NCBI RefSeq assembly: GCF_000416985.1
Contig: NZ_ATDL01000022.1
Coordinates: 496,001-560,000 of the forward strand
Length of the DNA: 64,000 bases
DNA from: Sphingobacterium paucimobilis HER1398
GTDB taxonomy: Bacteria > Bacteroidota > Bacteroidia > Sphingobacteriales > Sphingobacteriaceae
Direction: 5' to 3'
Part shown: one piece after another, positions 1-8,664 of the stretch
Layout of the letters: each line of letters starts with the position of its first letter
Position numbering within the stretch: the first letter of the stretch is position 1
The notes under the pieces: model-generated
The model's input: only the letters and a program-made list of their open reading frames with translations
What the model was told of the DNA's origin: nothing
Databases searched by the model: none
Made by a program: the position numbers and the translations under genes

Positions 1-675
1 TTCTTTCACCATATCCGCTGTCACAAAATTCTTCTTACCAATAGCAGCGACAACGATGTCTCCACGCAACACTTCTGTTTTGAGATCTTTCGTTCTACTA
101 TGTGTCAATGTCACGGTACAATTTCCAGGGTTACTGTTTCTCGCCAATAAAATACTCATGGGAGAGCCGACAATATTACTGCGTCCTACGACTACAGCAT
201 GTTTTCCAGCAGTATCAATACCATAATGTGCCAGCATCAACATAATACCATATGGTGTCGCCGGAATGAAACAAGGCAGATTGCGCTGCATACGGCCCAA
301 GTTTATTGGGTGAAAACCATCTACATCTTTTCTGTGATCGATAGCTTCTGTCACTTTATCCGGATCAATATGAGCTGGCAACGGCAATTGCACGATCAAT
401 CCATCGATATTAGGGTCTTTGTTTATTTCTTGAATCTTAGCAATCAGTTCTGCTTCAGAAACCTCTACATCGTACCGTATATTAGTAGACTCAAACCCCA
501 CCAACTCACAGTTTCTCATCTTGCTCGCCACGTAAGTTTCACTACCTCCATCATTTCCTACCAAAATAGCAACAAGGTGAGGTTTTCTTCCTGCAGCAGC
601 AGTAAAAGCTGCAGCTTCGACTTTTATATCTTCTTTAATCTTTGCAGATACTTCTTTACCGTCTAGTATATTCAT
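1..675 (-). CDS. folD: FolD bifunctional methylenetetrahydrofolate dehydrogenase/cyclohydrolase (3' end cut off)
   Basis: Cytosolic enzyme of one-carbon metabolism that interconverts 5,10-methylene-, methenyl- and 10-formyl-tetrahydrofolate. The start codon is the ATG read from 675 downward (MNILDGKEVSAKI). Visible family marks are the YVASK segment with the catalytic lysine, the QLPLP motif, DVDGFHPIN, and the NADP-binding VVGRSNIVGSP. The first 225 codons are present; the family is usually about 290 residues, so roughly 65 residues lie outside the window. It is followed upstream on the same strand by lepA with a 56-bp gap, so the two may share a transcript. Assignment is secure. Confidence 0.95.
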   Translation of the reverse strand, partial: MNILDGKEVSAKIKEDIKVEAAAFTAAAGRKPHLVAILVGNDGGSETYVASKMRNCELVGFESTNIRYDVEVSEAELIAKIQEINKDPNIDGLIVQLPLPAHIDPDKVTEAIDHRKDVDGFHPINLGRMQRNLPCFIPATPYGIMLMLAHYGIDTAGKHAVVVGRSNIVGSPMSILLARNSNPGNCTVTLTHSRTKDLKTEVLRGDIVVAAIGKKNFVTADMVKE

Positions 676-731
676 AGTTTTTAGTATTCACTAGTTAGCA
701 GTTAGCCACTTTCTTAACTTTATAACTCTTT

Positions 732-2522
732 TTAGTCTAATTTTAACACCGCCATAAACGCCGATTGAGGAATTTCAACATTTCCTACCTGACGCATACG
801 CTTTTTACCTTTTTTCTGTTTTTCCAATAATTTACGCTTACGGGAGATATCACCTCCGTAACACTTCGCTGTCACATCTTTACGCAAAGCGGAGATTGTT
901 TCACGCGCAATGATCTTAGCGCCTATAGAAGCCTGGATACGAATTTCGAATTGCTGTCTAGGCAACAGTTCCTTCAACTTCTCACATATTTTCTTTCCGA
1001 AGTCGTAAGCATTGCTTCGGTGAATAAGCGATGACAGCGCATCTACCGGTTCATCATTCAGACGTATATCCAATTTGACCAAGTCGGATTGGCGATATCC
1101 GATCTGATGGTAATCAAAGGAAGCATATCCCTTCGAAATTGTCTTCAGCTTATCATAAAAGTCAAATACAATCTCACCCATCGGCATCTCAAACACCAAC
1201 TCTACACGATCCGACGTGAGGTAAGACTGATTGATGATCGTTCCTCTTTTCTGAATACAAAGAGACATCACAGGGCCTACAAATTCAGCTTTGGTAATAA
1301 TATTAGCTTTGATATAAGGTTCTTCAATAAAGTCCAATTTACTTGGATCAGGCAAATCAGATGGGTTGTGAACCACAATTTCCTCTTTATCCTTACTTAA
1401 GAAAGCACGGTACGACACGTTGGGCACGGTAGTAATTACCGTCATATCAAATTCCCGTTCGAGACGTTCTTGGATGATTTCCATGTGGAGCATTCCCAAG
1501 AATCCACAACGGAATCCAAATCCTAAAGCTGCAGAAGATTCTGGTTCGAATACTAAGGAAGCATCATTCAACTGCAGACGGTGCATAGACTCACGCAACT
1601 CTTCATAATCCTCCGTATCGACTGGATATATACCTGCGAAGACCATCGGCTTCACCTCTTCAAATCCTTTGATCGCTTCAGCACAAGGGCGCTCTTTATG
1701 CGTAATCGTATCCCCCACTTTCACCTCACGGGCTTCTTTAATCCCCGATATGATATAGCCTACATCTCCGGTCTTGATCACGTTTTTAGCAACCTGATTC
1801 AGCTTCAACGTACCAATTTCATCGGCATAATACTCTTTACCTGTTGCGACGAACTTAACCTTATCTCCCTTCTTTATCTCTCCATTTTCAACTTTAAAGT
1901 ACGCCATAATCCCCCTAAAGGAGTTAAATACCGAGTCAAAAATCAATGCCTGTAGCGGTGCATCTGGATCACCTACCGGTGCCGGCACACGTTCTACGAT
2001 CGCGCGTAAGATATCAGGTATTCCCAGTCCGGTTTTTCCGGATGCAGGAATAATTTCTTCACGTTTACCACCGATCAGATCTATGATCTGGTCTTTCACC
2101 TCTTCAGGCATAGCGCCCGGAAGATCCATTTTATTTAGTATAGGTATGATTTCCAGATCGTGCTCCATGGCTAGATACAGATTTGAAATCGTCTGTGCCT
2201 GTATCCCTTGTGACGCATCCACAATCAACAAAGCTCCTTCACAAGCGGCAATAGATCTGGATACTTCATAAGAAAAATCCACGTGTCCTGGAGTATCGAT
2301 GAGGTTCAATATATATTGTTGTCCATCCTGGGTATATTCCATCTGAATGGCGTGACTCTTAATCGTGATACCTCTTTCTCGTTCCAAGTCCATACTGTCC
2401 AACAGTTGAGCCTGTGCCTCACGCTGTGAGATGGTATTCGTGTATTCCAATAATCTATCTGCCAAGGTACTTTTGCCATGGTCGATATGTGCTATTATAC
2501 AAAAATTACGTATATGCTTCAT
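732..2522 (-). CDS. lepA: Elongation factor 4 (LepA), ribosome-associated GTPase
   Basis: 596 residues, the normal length for LepA/EF4, a translational GTPase that acts on elongating ribosomes. The N-terminal G domain shows the P-loop AHIDHGKST near residues 11-19, the G3 motif DTPGH and the G4 motif NKMD. The C-terminal EF4-specific part carries RKRKLLEKQKKGKKRMR, a basic stretch typical of the family. The start at MKHIRNFCIIAH matches the usual N terminus. Lies upstream of folD on the same strand. A TATATTTG element about 30 bp before the start fits the Bacteroidota -7 promoter consensus, although no well-spaced -33 TTG accompanies it. Confidence 0.97.
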   Translation of the reverse strand: MKHIRNFCIIAHIDHGKSTLADRLLEYTNTISQREAQAQLLDSMDLERERGITIKSHAIQMEYTQDGQQYILNLIDTPGHVDFSYEVSRSIAACEGALLIVDASQGIQAQTISNLYLAMEHDLEIIPILNKMDLPGAMPEEVKDQIIDLIGGKREEIIPASGKTGLGIPDILRAIVERVPAPVGDPDAPLQALIFDSVFNSFRGIMAYFKVENGEIKKGDKVKFVATGKEYYADEIGTLKLNQVAKNVIKTGDVGYIISGIKEAREVKVGDTITHKERPCAEAIKGFEEVKPMVFAGIYPVDTEDYEELRESMHRLQLNDASLVFEPESSAALGFGFRCGFLGMLHMEIIQERLEREFDMTVITTVPNVSYRAFLSKDKEEIVVHNPSDLPDPSKLDFIEEPYIKANIITKAEFVGPVMSLCIQKRGTIINQSYLTSDRVELVFEMPMGEIVFDFYDKLKTISKGYASFDYHQIGYRQSDLVKLDIRLNDEPVDALSSLIHRSNAYDFGKKICEKLKELLPRQQFEIRIQASIGAKIIARETISALRKDVTAKCYGGDISRKRKLLEKQKKGKKRMRQVGNVEIPQSAFMAVLKLD

Positions 2523-2551
2523 ATAGGGGTTATGCCTTCTTTTATAAACGG

Positions 2552-2559
2552 CAAATATA
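2552..2559 (-). promoter_or_regulatory. Putative -7 promoter element of lepA
   Basis: Read on the minus strand this is TATATTTG, an exact match to the Bacteroidota -7 consensus TAnnTTTG, placed about 30 bp upstream of the lepA start. No TTG is seen at the expected 19-21 bp spacing, so support is partial. Confidence 0.4.
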
Positions 2560-2664
2560 CTGTATTTAAGTGAAGTTTTTTTTCGAAAACACTTGTTTTT
2601 TTAACGATTCTTTTTTAATTGCGCGCCCACAACAAATCCGCTCTGCAAAGCCGTAAAGAAAAAC

Positions 2665-2698
2665 AAAGAGGCTATCCCTTATAAGGGATAGCCTCTTT
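2665..2698 (-). terminator. Rho-independent terminator after the aldolase gene
   Basis: Perfect inverted repeat with 17-nt arms (2665-2681 and 2682-2698), followed on the minus strand by a T-rich run. It lies between the aldolase stop codon at 2721 and the lepA start at 2522, so it should separate the two transcripts. Confidence 0.85.
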
Positions 2699-2720
2699 AA
2701 AACCTATTATCCAGCTGGAG

Positions 2721-3800
2721 TTATAGTTTACTGTTCACGTCTACGGCATTCAATTCTTCAAAAGCCTGTTTCAAACGAGTAACAAATGCTTCTTCTCCTT
2801 TACGCAACCATACACGTGGGTCATAGTACTTCTTATTTGGAGAATCTGCACCTTCTGGGTTACCAATCTGTCCTTGTAGATAGTCGTGGTTTTTCGCTTC
2901 ATAACCGCGTACACCATCCCAGAATGCCCACTGCATATCAGTATCAATATTCATCTTGATAGCACCGTATGAGATCGCCTCTTCGATTTCCTCTGGAGAT
3001 GATCCCGAGCCACCATGGAACACAAAGTTCACCGGTTTTTCGGCAGTTAACTTATATTTTTCACGGATATGCTCTTGCGAATTATGAAGAATAACCGGCT
3101 GTAACTTCACATTACCTGGTTTATAAACTCCATGCACATTACCAAAAGCAGCTGCTACCGTGAATTTATCGGAAACTTTGGACAGCTCTTCATAAGCATA
3201 AGCCACTTCTTCCGGCTGCGTATATAACTTAGAACTATCAACATCCGTATTATCTACTCCATCTTCTTCTCCACCAGTGACACCCAATTCGATCTCTACG
3301 GTCATACCCAGAGGTTTCATACGCTCCAAGTAACGTTTAGATATTTCTATATTTTCTTCAATAGGCTCTTCTGAAAGATCCAGCATGTGCGAAGAGAATA
3401 AAGGTTTACCATTTGCTGCGAAAAATTTCTCTCCTGCATCCAAAAGACCATCAATCCAAGGCAATAATTTCTTTGCAGCATGATCCGTATGCAAAATAAC
3501 AGCTACGCCATAGTGCTCTGCCAACAAATGCACGTGCTGTGCTGCAGAAACAGCGCCCAACACACAGGCCTTAAGCCCATCATTATTCAATGTCTTGCCC
3601 GCATAAAATTGAGCGCCCCCATTAGACAACTGAATAATTACAGGAGAGTTTACCGCCTTTGCCGTTTCCATTACTGCATTGATAGAATTGGTACCTATCA
3701 CATTTACAGCAGGAAGCGCAAACTTGTGCGTTTTAGCAATCTCAAACAATTCTTGAACTTGATCACCGGTCAGTACACCTTTATAATCTTTTAGGGTCAT
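2721..3800 (-). CDS. fbaA: Class II fructose-bisphosphate aldolase
   Basis: 359 residues, matching the long class II (zinc-dependent) aldolases such as E. coli FbaA. It cleaves fructose-1,6-bisphosphate to DHAP and glyceraldehyde-3-phosphate in the cytosol. HTDHAAKKLLPW carries the catalytic aspartate and a zinc-ligand histidine; VFHGGSGSS is the glycine-rich phosphate-binding segment with another zinc ligand; NIDTDMQWAFWDGVR is the conserved DHAP-binding stretch. Monocistronic by context, with a strong hairpin terminator downstream. Assignment is secure. Confidence 0.97.
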   Translation of the reverse strand: MTLKDYKGVLTGDQVQELFEIAKTHKFALPAVNVIGTNSINAVMETAKAVNSPVIIQLSNGGAQFYAGKTLNNDGLKACVLGAVSAAQHVHLLAEHYGVAVILHTDHAAKKLLPWIDGLLDAGEKFFAANGKPLFSSHMLDLSEEPIEENIEISKRYLERMKPLGMTVEIELGVTGGEEDGVDNTDVDSSKLYTQPEEVAYAYEELSKVSDKFTVAAAFGNVHGVYKPGNVKLQPVILHNSQEHIREKYKLTAEKPVNFVFHGGSGSSPEEIEEAISYGAIKMNIDTDMQWAFWDGVRGYEAKNHDYLQGQIGNPEGADSPNKKYYDPRVWLRKGEEAFVTRLKQAFEELNAVDVNSKL

Positions 3801-4005
3801 GTTTTTTCTAATTTTAGTTTTACTTCTTTGATTCGATAAAGTTAAGTGTTTTAAATGACAATGAAAACATTAGTGTAAAAAATACACTAAGACAACTGAC
3901 AAAACGATCTACAGCTGGTACAACACGATTCTGTTACATAGATTCTTATTGCATATAAGGTCAAAATTGGCTAAGTTTAACAAAATAAAACAATCAAAAT
4001 ATAGT

Positions 4006-4359
4006 ATGCTTGACATATACGGAATCAAAAACTGCAACACAGTAAAAAAAGCACTGGATTGGCTGGACACGAACAACATAGCCTATACTTTTCATGATTA
4101 CAAAAAAGAACCTGCTACACGCGAGAAACTTGAAAAATGGGAAAAAAGTGTGAGCTGGGAGTCTTTGGTCAACAAAAAGGGCACTACTTGGAAAAAACTC
4201 TCTACAGAAGAACAAGCACAAGTAATCGATGCTTCATCGGCCAACACCGTACTTCTTGCCAACAACTCTATGATCAAAAGACCAGTGATTGAACTGAAGG
4301 ATGACATTATCCTTGGTTTTGACGAAGCTATTTACCAAGAAAAACTACTGAAGAAATGA
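4006..4359 (+). CDS. ArsC/Spx-family thioredoxin-fold protein (YffB-like)
   Basis: 117 residues beginning MLDIYGIKNCNTVKKALDWL, closely resembling E. coli YffB in layout: one N-terminal cysteine in GIKNC, HDYKKEP, the GTTWKKL motif and IKRP near the C terminus. The in-frame ATG at 3949 would add 19 residues outside the family pattern, so 4006 is chosen. The family is related to arsenate reductase and Spx, but the single cysteine and the YffB-type sequence argue against assuming either role; a glutathione- or thiol-dependent reductase is the usual suggestion. The stop overlaps the next gene's start by 4 bp (ATGA), so translation is probably coupled to the M1 peptidase. Confidence 0.85.
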   Translation: MLDIYGIKNCNTVKKALDWLDTNNIAYTFHDYKKEPATREKLEKWEKSVSWESLVNKKGTTWKKLSTEEQAQVIDASSANTVLLANNSMIKRPVIELKDDIILGFDEAIYQEKLLKK

Positions 4360-6311
4360 TATACAAACCATTCAGATACCTGCTCTATCTAGGTCTGGCT
4401 GCTACACCTCTGTTGTCCCAAGCCCAGCAAAAGAGCCAATACAATTACTCCGAAGCTTTCGGTCCTAATTTCTACACTGAAAATGGCACAACTTATCGGT
4501 CTGCCAGTGGCAAGCCCGGCCCTGCTTATTGGCAGAATTCGGCCAGCTATTCCATCAAAGCAAAGCTCAACGACCAGCAAGATCAAATCAAGGGCTCCGT
4601 TCAGATTACCTATACCAACAATAGTCCCGAAGACCTGGACTTCATCTGGTTTCAATTGGACCAGAACCTGTTCAACAATGATTCCAGAGGACAGGCGACC
4701 ATTCCGCTATCCGACAGCCGCTATGGCAGTTCAAGCAACAGCTTTGAAGGAGGCTACCAATTGAACAACCTCGCCATAGATGGAAAGTCCCTGGCAACGG
4801 CATATACTATCACCGACACCAGAATGCGAGTGGATCTTCCCAACCCCCTAAAAGCTAAAGGAGGGAAAACCACGATCAGCATGGATTTTCAATTTTCCAT
4901 TCCCGAATATGGCGCCGATCGTACAGGTATTCTGAATACGTCAAACGGCAAAATATATGCTATTGCGCAATGGTATCCTCGCGTTTGTGTATTTGATGAT
5001 ATCCTGGGATGGAATACCCATCCTTATACCGGACCAGGTGAATTCTATCTTGAATTTGGTGATTATAACATCGAAATCACGGCACCTGCCAATCATATTG
5101 TCGTATCAGGCGGCGAACTCTTAAATCCCGATGAAGTATGGACTCCAGAACAGCTAAAACGCTATAACGCCGCAAAGAGCTCTGACGAAACGCTCCTGAT
5201 ACGCAGCGCAGCAGAGGTCGCCAACAAATCCTCTCGTCCAGACAAGAAAGAGCTTACCTGGAAATACAGGCTAGATAATGCGCATGATGTCGCATGGGCC
5301 TCATCTCCTGCTTTCATCATCGATGCGGCGAAGATAAACCTGCCTTCTGGCAAAACATCTCTTGCAATGTCTGCCTATCCCAAGGAAAGCAACGGGGGAA
5401 ATGCCTGGGAGCGTTCGACAGAATACACAAAAGCTGCTATAGAGCATTATTCAAAAAAATGGTTTGAGTACCCCTATCCTATTGCGGTAAATGTCGCATC
5501 CAACGTAGGTGGCATGGAGTACCCTGCACTTTCGTTTTGTGGCCACAAAGCCAAAGCGGCCAACCTATGGGGAGTCACAGACCATGAATTTGGGCACAAC
5601 TGGTTTCCTATGATTGTAGGAAGCAACGAAAGGTTACATGGATGGATGGATGAAGGGTTCAACACCTTTATCAACGATATTTCTACTGAGGCCTTTAACA
5701 AGGGAGAATACGCCATGAAGTATGGCAAGAAAAATGCATTAGCATTGACCTTATTCAACCCGACATTAGAACCCGTGGTAAACAGTCCGCAAACCATGAA
5801 AGAGCGTAACATCGGCTACTTGGTATATTACAAACCTGCCTATGCACTACATCTTCTACGCGACGAGATTATCGGACGGGACCGATTCGACAAAGCTTTC
5901 CGCAAGTATATCGAACACTGGGCTTACAAGCACCCTGCACCCAATGATTTCTTCCGCACGATAGAAAACGAAACTGGTGAAAACCTAAACTGGTTTTGGA
6001 GAGGTCTTTTCCAGAACAACTGGCAGATGGATCAAGCGATCACTGAGGTACGCTATATCGAACTAAATCCTGAAAAAGGAGCAATTGTGACCGTTGAAAA
6101 TCTAGATAAACTCCCCATGCCTGTAGAGATAGAAGCGACTACAGTAAGTGGCAAAAAAATCACCGTCAAACTTCCTGTTGAAATATGGGAGCGCAACAAC
6201 AAGTGGACATTTAAACTACCTTCTACAGAACAACTAACCGAAGTCAGGTTAGACCCCCGCAGCGTCTTTCCTGATATCAATCCAGACAATAACATATGGC
6301 GATCCAAATAA
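4356..6311 (+). CDS. Secreted M1-family zinc metallopeptidase
   Basis: 651 residues with an N-terminal signal peptide (about residues 1-24, ending SQAQ). The M1 zinc site is complete: H410, E411 and H414 in HEFGHNW, with the third ligand E433 in MDEGFN at the expected spacing. GGMEYP shortly before stands in for the substrate-binding GAMEN motif. The first 300 residues are the M1 N-terminal beta domain; after the catalytic domain there is a short beta domain and no long C-terminal helical domain. It is expected to trim N-terminal residues of peptides in the periplasm or at the surface. First member of a run of three exported proteins, coupled to the upstream ArsC-like gene. Confidence 0.92.
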   Translation: MIYKPFRYLLYLGLAATPLLSQAQQKSQYNYSEAFGPNFYTENGTTYRSASGKPGPAYWQNSASYSIKAKLNDQQDQIKGSVQITYTNNSPEDLDFIWFQLDQNLFNNDSRGQATIPLSDSRYGSSSNSFEGGYQLNNLAIDGKSLATAYTITDTRMRVDLPNPLKAKGGKTTISMDFQFSIPEYGADRTGILNTSNGKIYAIAQWYPRVCVFDDILGWNTHPYTGPGEFYLEFGDYNIEITAPANHIVVSGGELLNPDEVWTPEQLKRYNAAKSSDETLLIRSAAEVANKSSRPDKKELTWKYRLDNAHDVAWASSPAFIIDAAKINLPSGKTSLAMSAYPKESNGGNAWERSTEYTKAAIEHYSKKWFEYPYPIAVNVASNVGGMEYPALSFCGHKAKAANLWGVTDHEFGHNWFPMIVGSNERLHGWMDEGFNTFINDISTEAFNKGEYAMKYGKKNALALTLFNPTLEPVVNSPQTMKERNIGYLVYYKPAYALHLLRDEIIGRDRFDKAFRKYIEHWAYKHPAPNDFFRTIENETGENLNWFWRGLFQNNWQMDQAITEVRYIELNPEKGAIVTVENLDKLPMPVEIEATTVSGKKITVKLPVEIWERNNKWTFKLPSTEQLTEVRLDPRSVFPDINPDNNIWRSK

Positions 6312-6313
6312 CA

Positions 6314-7000
6314 ATGAAATCAATACGATTAATAATAACGACCTGTCTATTGATCGGACTACAGCAGTCCTTTGCACAGGCACAAGAGATCAAGGGCTAT
6401 GTCTATGAATTGGTAAGCAGCACACCATTGTGGAACACCAGCATTAAGAATATCAGAACACAGGAAGTGGTACAGTCCGATCGTGATGGCAGTTTCAAAA
6501 TCGCAGGCCGACTCAACGACTACCTCGTCTTTACCAACCCCGGTTACAAACAAGACACGATATTCTATTACGAAGACAATATCCGTCGGGTATACATGAC
6601 GCGGGACGAGAGTTTGATCTCTATCGATGAGGTCATCGTTAGCCGCATGACAGACAGCAGGTTGGCTGCAGAGATTGCAAAAGCTCAAAATCAAGGGAAA
6701 GCGGTAGATGTGGGACAAGATCGTGGCGGATTACGCGTATCGCCGTCACGATTGTTTGGCAAGAAGGCAAAGGAGGCACGAAAAAATCTTAGCCTGCTGG
6801 TCGCCGAGCAAGAAAAAAGAGAGGTTGACCGCCGATTTACCACACAACTGATTGCAGCGACTGTGCCGCTCAACCCGGATGAAACAGCTCTGTTCAGAGA
6901 ACGTTTCAGACCTAGCGCAGAATTCATGAAGAAAGCTTCCAACGAAGATTTAAAAGTATACATACTTGACTCTTATAAAAAATTCAAATCCAACAAATAG
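6314..7000 (+). CDS. Exported carboxypeptidase-regulatory-like (CarboxypepD_reg-like) protein
   Basis: 228 residues from the ATG at 6314, two bases after the M1 peptidase stop. An in-frame ATG at 6296 overlaps the previous gene and would put six residues before a clean signal peptide, so it is rejected. After the signal peptide (about 1-24, ending AQAQ), residues 26-100 form a small beta-sandwich of the CarboxypepD_reg-like type with GYVYELVSSTPL, the DRDGSFKI turn and a conserved GY. The rest is basic and probably helical, with no recognisable enzyme motif. Such proteins are common in Bacteroidota envelopes; no specific function can be given. The tight linkage suggests co-expression with the peptidase and the next gene. 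Confidence 0.75.
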   Translation: MKSIRLIITTCLLIGLQQSFAQAQEIKGYVYELVSSTPLWNTSIKNIRTQEVVQSDRDGSFKIAGRLNDYLVFTNPGYKQDTIFYYEDNIRRVYMTRDESLISIDEVIVSRMTDSRLAAEIAKAQNQGKAVDVGQDRGGLRVSPSRLFGKKAKEARKNLSLLVAEQEKREVDRRFTTQLIAATVPLNPDETALFRERFRPSAEFMKKASNEDLKVYILDSYKKFKSNK

Positions 7001-7009
7001 CACAGTACT

Positions 7010-7915
7010 ATGAATTTACGCTTTAAAAGCATACTCACGCTCTTATTATTAACGGTTGCAGCAGCACATGCTCAGAAGGTGGATATTAAGCTCGAACAAA
7101 AATTAAAGCAAGAAATAACTCATTTCCAAGGAGACATTGGCATATATGTGCATCAACTGAAGAGCAACAAGATCGTAGCGATCAATGCCGATACGATCTT
7201 CCCTACGGCCAGTATTGTAAAGGTTCCTATTCTAGCTGGAGTTTTTCAAAAGATCGCACAGGGTGAGCTCAAATTAGAACAGCCTTTTCAATATTCAGAC
7301 AAAAGAGCGTATGGAGGATCAGGTCTTATGCAGTTTTACAAAGACAGTGCACAGACCGATTTATCCACCATGATTTCGCTCATGCTGACCTATAGTGATA
7401 ATGTAACTTCTATCTGGTTACAAGAACTGGCAGGCGGTGGAGCTCAGATCAACCCTCTTATGGACCAACTGGGGCTGACGCATACGAAAGTAAACTCCAA
7501 AACCAAGGGGCGTGAAAAGATATGGGAGGAATATGGCTGGGGACAAACCACCCCCCGCGAGATGGCCAAACTGTTTACATTGATCCGCAATGGAGCAGTT
7601 ATTGATCCACGCCATTCCGATAAGATGTACCGCTATCTTAAAAATCAATTTTACAACGAACGATCCTTGTCCCAAATTCCGGCCTGGGTCAGCACGATTG
7701 CCAAAACAGGATCTGTAGACCGTGCCCGAGGCGAGGTGGTATTGGTCAATGCACCTGGTGGTGATTATGTGTTCTGTATATTGACGAAAAACAATCAGGA
7801 TGCAAGTTGGACAGACAAAAATGAAGCAGAAGAATTAACAAGGAGACTATCCAGTATTATCTGGAATCACTTTGAACCGAAACATCCGTTTCAAAGCTTT
7901 GCGCCGATAAAATAA
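7010..7915 (+). CDS. Exported class A beta-lactamase-like serine hydrolase
   Basis: 301 residues with a signal peptide (about 1-22, ending AHAQ). The three active-site boxes of class A beta-lactamases are visible: S68-x-x-K71 in TASIVK, SDN at 129-131, and KTG at 232-234. TTPREMA (about 180-186) matches the conserved stretch after the omega loop. The omega-loop glutamate is not certain: E169 and E173-E174 are candidates, and the usual ELN context is absent. So it is a serine hydrolase of the class A fold, but actual beta-lactam hydrolysis is an inference. Nine bases after the previous gene, and followed by a strong bidirectional terminator. Confidence 0.85.
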   Translation: MNLRFKSILTLLLLTVAAAHAQKVDIKLEQKLKQEITHFQGDIGIYVHQLKSNKIVAINADTIFPTASIVKVPILAGVFQKIAQGELKLEQPFQYSDKRAYGGSGLMQFYKDSAQTDLSTMISLMLTYSDNVTSIWLQELAGGGAQINPLMDQLGLTHTKVNSKTKGREKIWEEYGWGQTTPREMAKLFTLIRNGAVIDPRHSDKMYRYLKNQFYNERSLSQIPAWVSTIAKTGSVDRARGEVVLVNAPGGDYVFCILTKNNQDASWTDKNEAEELTRRLSSIIWNHFEPKHPFQSFAPIK

Positions 7916-7950
7916 GAGAAGGCATCCTTTATCGGATGCCTTCTCTTATT
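7911..7950. terminator. Bidirectional terminator between convergent genes
   Basis: Perfect 17-nt inverted repeat (7911-7927 and 7934-7950) with a 6-nt loop and T-rich flanks on both strands. It overlaps the stop codon of the serine hydrolase gene and ends 10 bp before the stop of the convergent gene. Confidence 0.88.
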
Positions 7951-7959
7951 TTATGTCTC

Positions 7960-8586
7960 TTATGCAAATGTAATCTCACCAAAAAACTCCGGCAGATGGA
8001 AATTAGGTTTATCATGATGGATGGTATTCCATGAGATAAAATGAGGCTTTGGCAATCCATCGCCACACTTATAAAAGTTGGCATGAAAGGTTTTTCCTGT
8101 ATAGGAAATATTGCCAAACAGCTGTTTCGGAATCTGCAAGAATATCTCCCATACCTTCACCCCGTTTCTTTTCACCACTTTCGTACACGCATCGACACTT
8201 TCTACAGCTTCTTTGCTCAAGCGATTACGAAGAGATTTATCCGCCGGTCCATATCCTATCAATCCTGTAGCCAACACGTTGAACTCAAAATTATAATAGG
8301 TCTGCTTTTGATCAAAGGAAACGAAGAACTCCACACAACTATCCTCCCACACATTTTCATTCGGACGAATATATTGCCCTTTTACAAACTCCTCATTCAC
8401 CTTGTAATGCAAATAAATAAATTGCTCAGAGTGGGCTATTTGAAAACGGGCCTCTGGATGATATGGATACATACCCTGCCATGGACACTGGTCTATACTA
8501 TTCCACGACAATCTCTCAAAGGCCTCTTCCAGCGCTTCAAAATCATTATTTAAATCAGCAATCTTTTCTACAAAGAGTCTATTCAT
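7960..8586 (-). CDS. Carbohydrate-binding family 9-like (DOMON/CBM9-type) protein
   Basis: 208 residues without a signal peptide. The whole length reads as a CBM9/DOMON-like beta sandwich, with LHYKVNEEFVKG, VWEDSCVEFFVSFD and WEIFLQIPKQLFG in the expected order. Proteins of this kind bind sugars or are enzyme accessory modules; here it stands alone and looks cytosolic, so its ligand is unknown. It lies 78 bp downstream of a sugar-kinase-like gene on the same strand, which suggests a shared carbohydrate-related role, but this is inference. Confidence 0.75.
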   Translation of the reverse strand: MNRLFVEKIADLNNDFEALEEAFERLSWNSIDQCPWQGMYPYHPEARFQIAHSEQFIYLHYKVNEEFVKGQYIRPNENVWEDSCVEFFVSFDQKQTYYNFEFNVLATGLIGYGPADKSLRNRLSKEAVESVDACTKVVKRNGVKVWEIFLQIPKQLFGNISYTGKTFHANFYKCGDGLPKPHFISWNTIHHDKPNFHLPEFFGEITFA

Positions 8587-8664
8587 ACAGGTACGATTTG
8601 TTTTTATGTCTATAACAGTTGTTGCAGAGCCAAACTTAATTAAAATGTACCGTATTCACCAATA

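Noticed and set aside
199..666. 155-codon open frame on the plus strand
   Set aside because: It lies entirely antisense to folD, has no protein-like pattern, and folD's motifs are complete on the other strand.
3837..3844. Promoter of the aldolase gene (TAACTTTA on the minus strand)
   Set aside because: One mismatch to TAnnTTTG and the only TTG is 14 bp away instead of 19-21.
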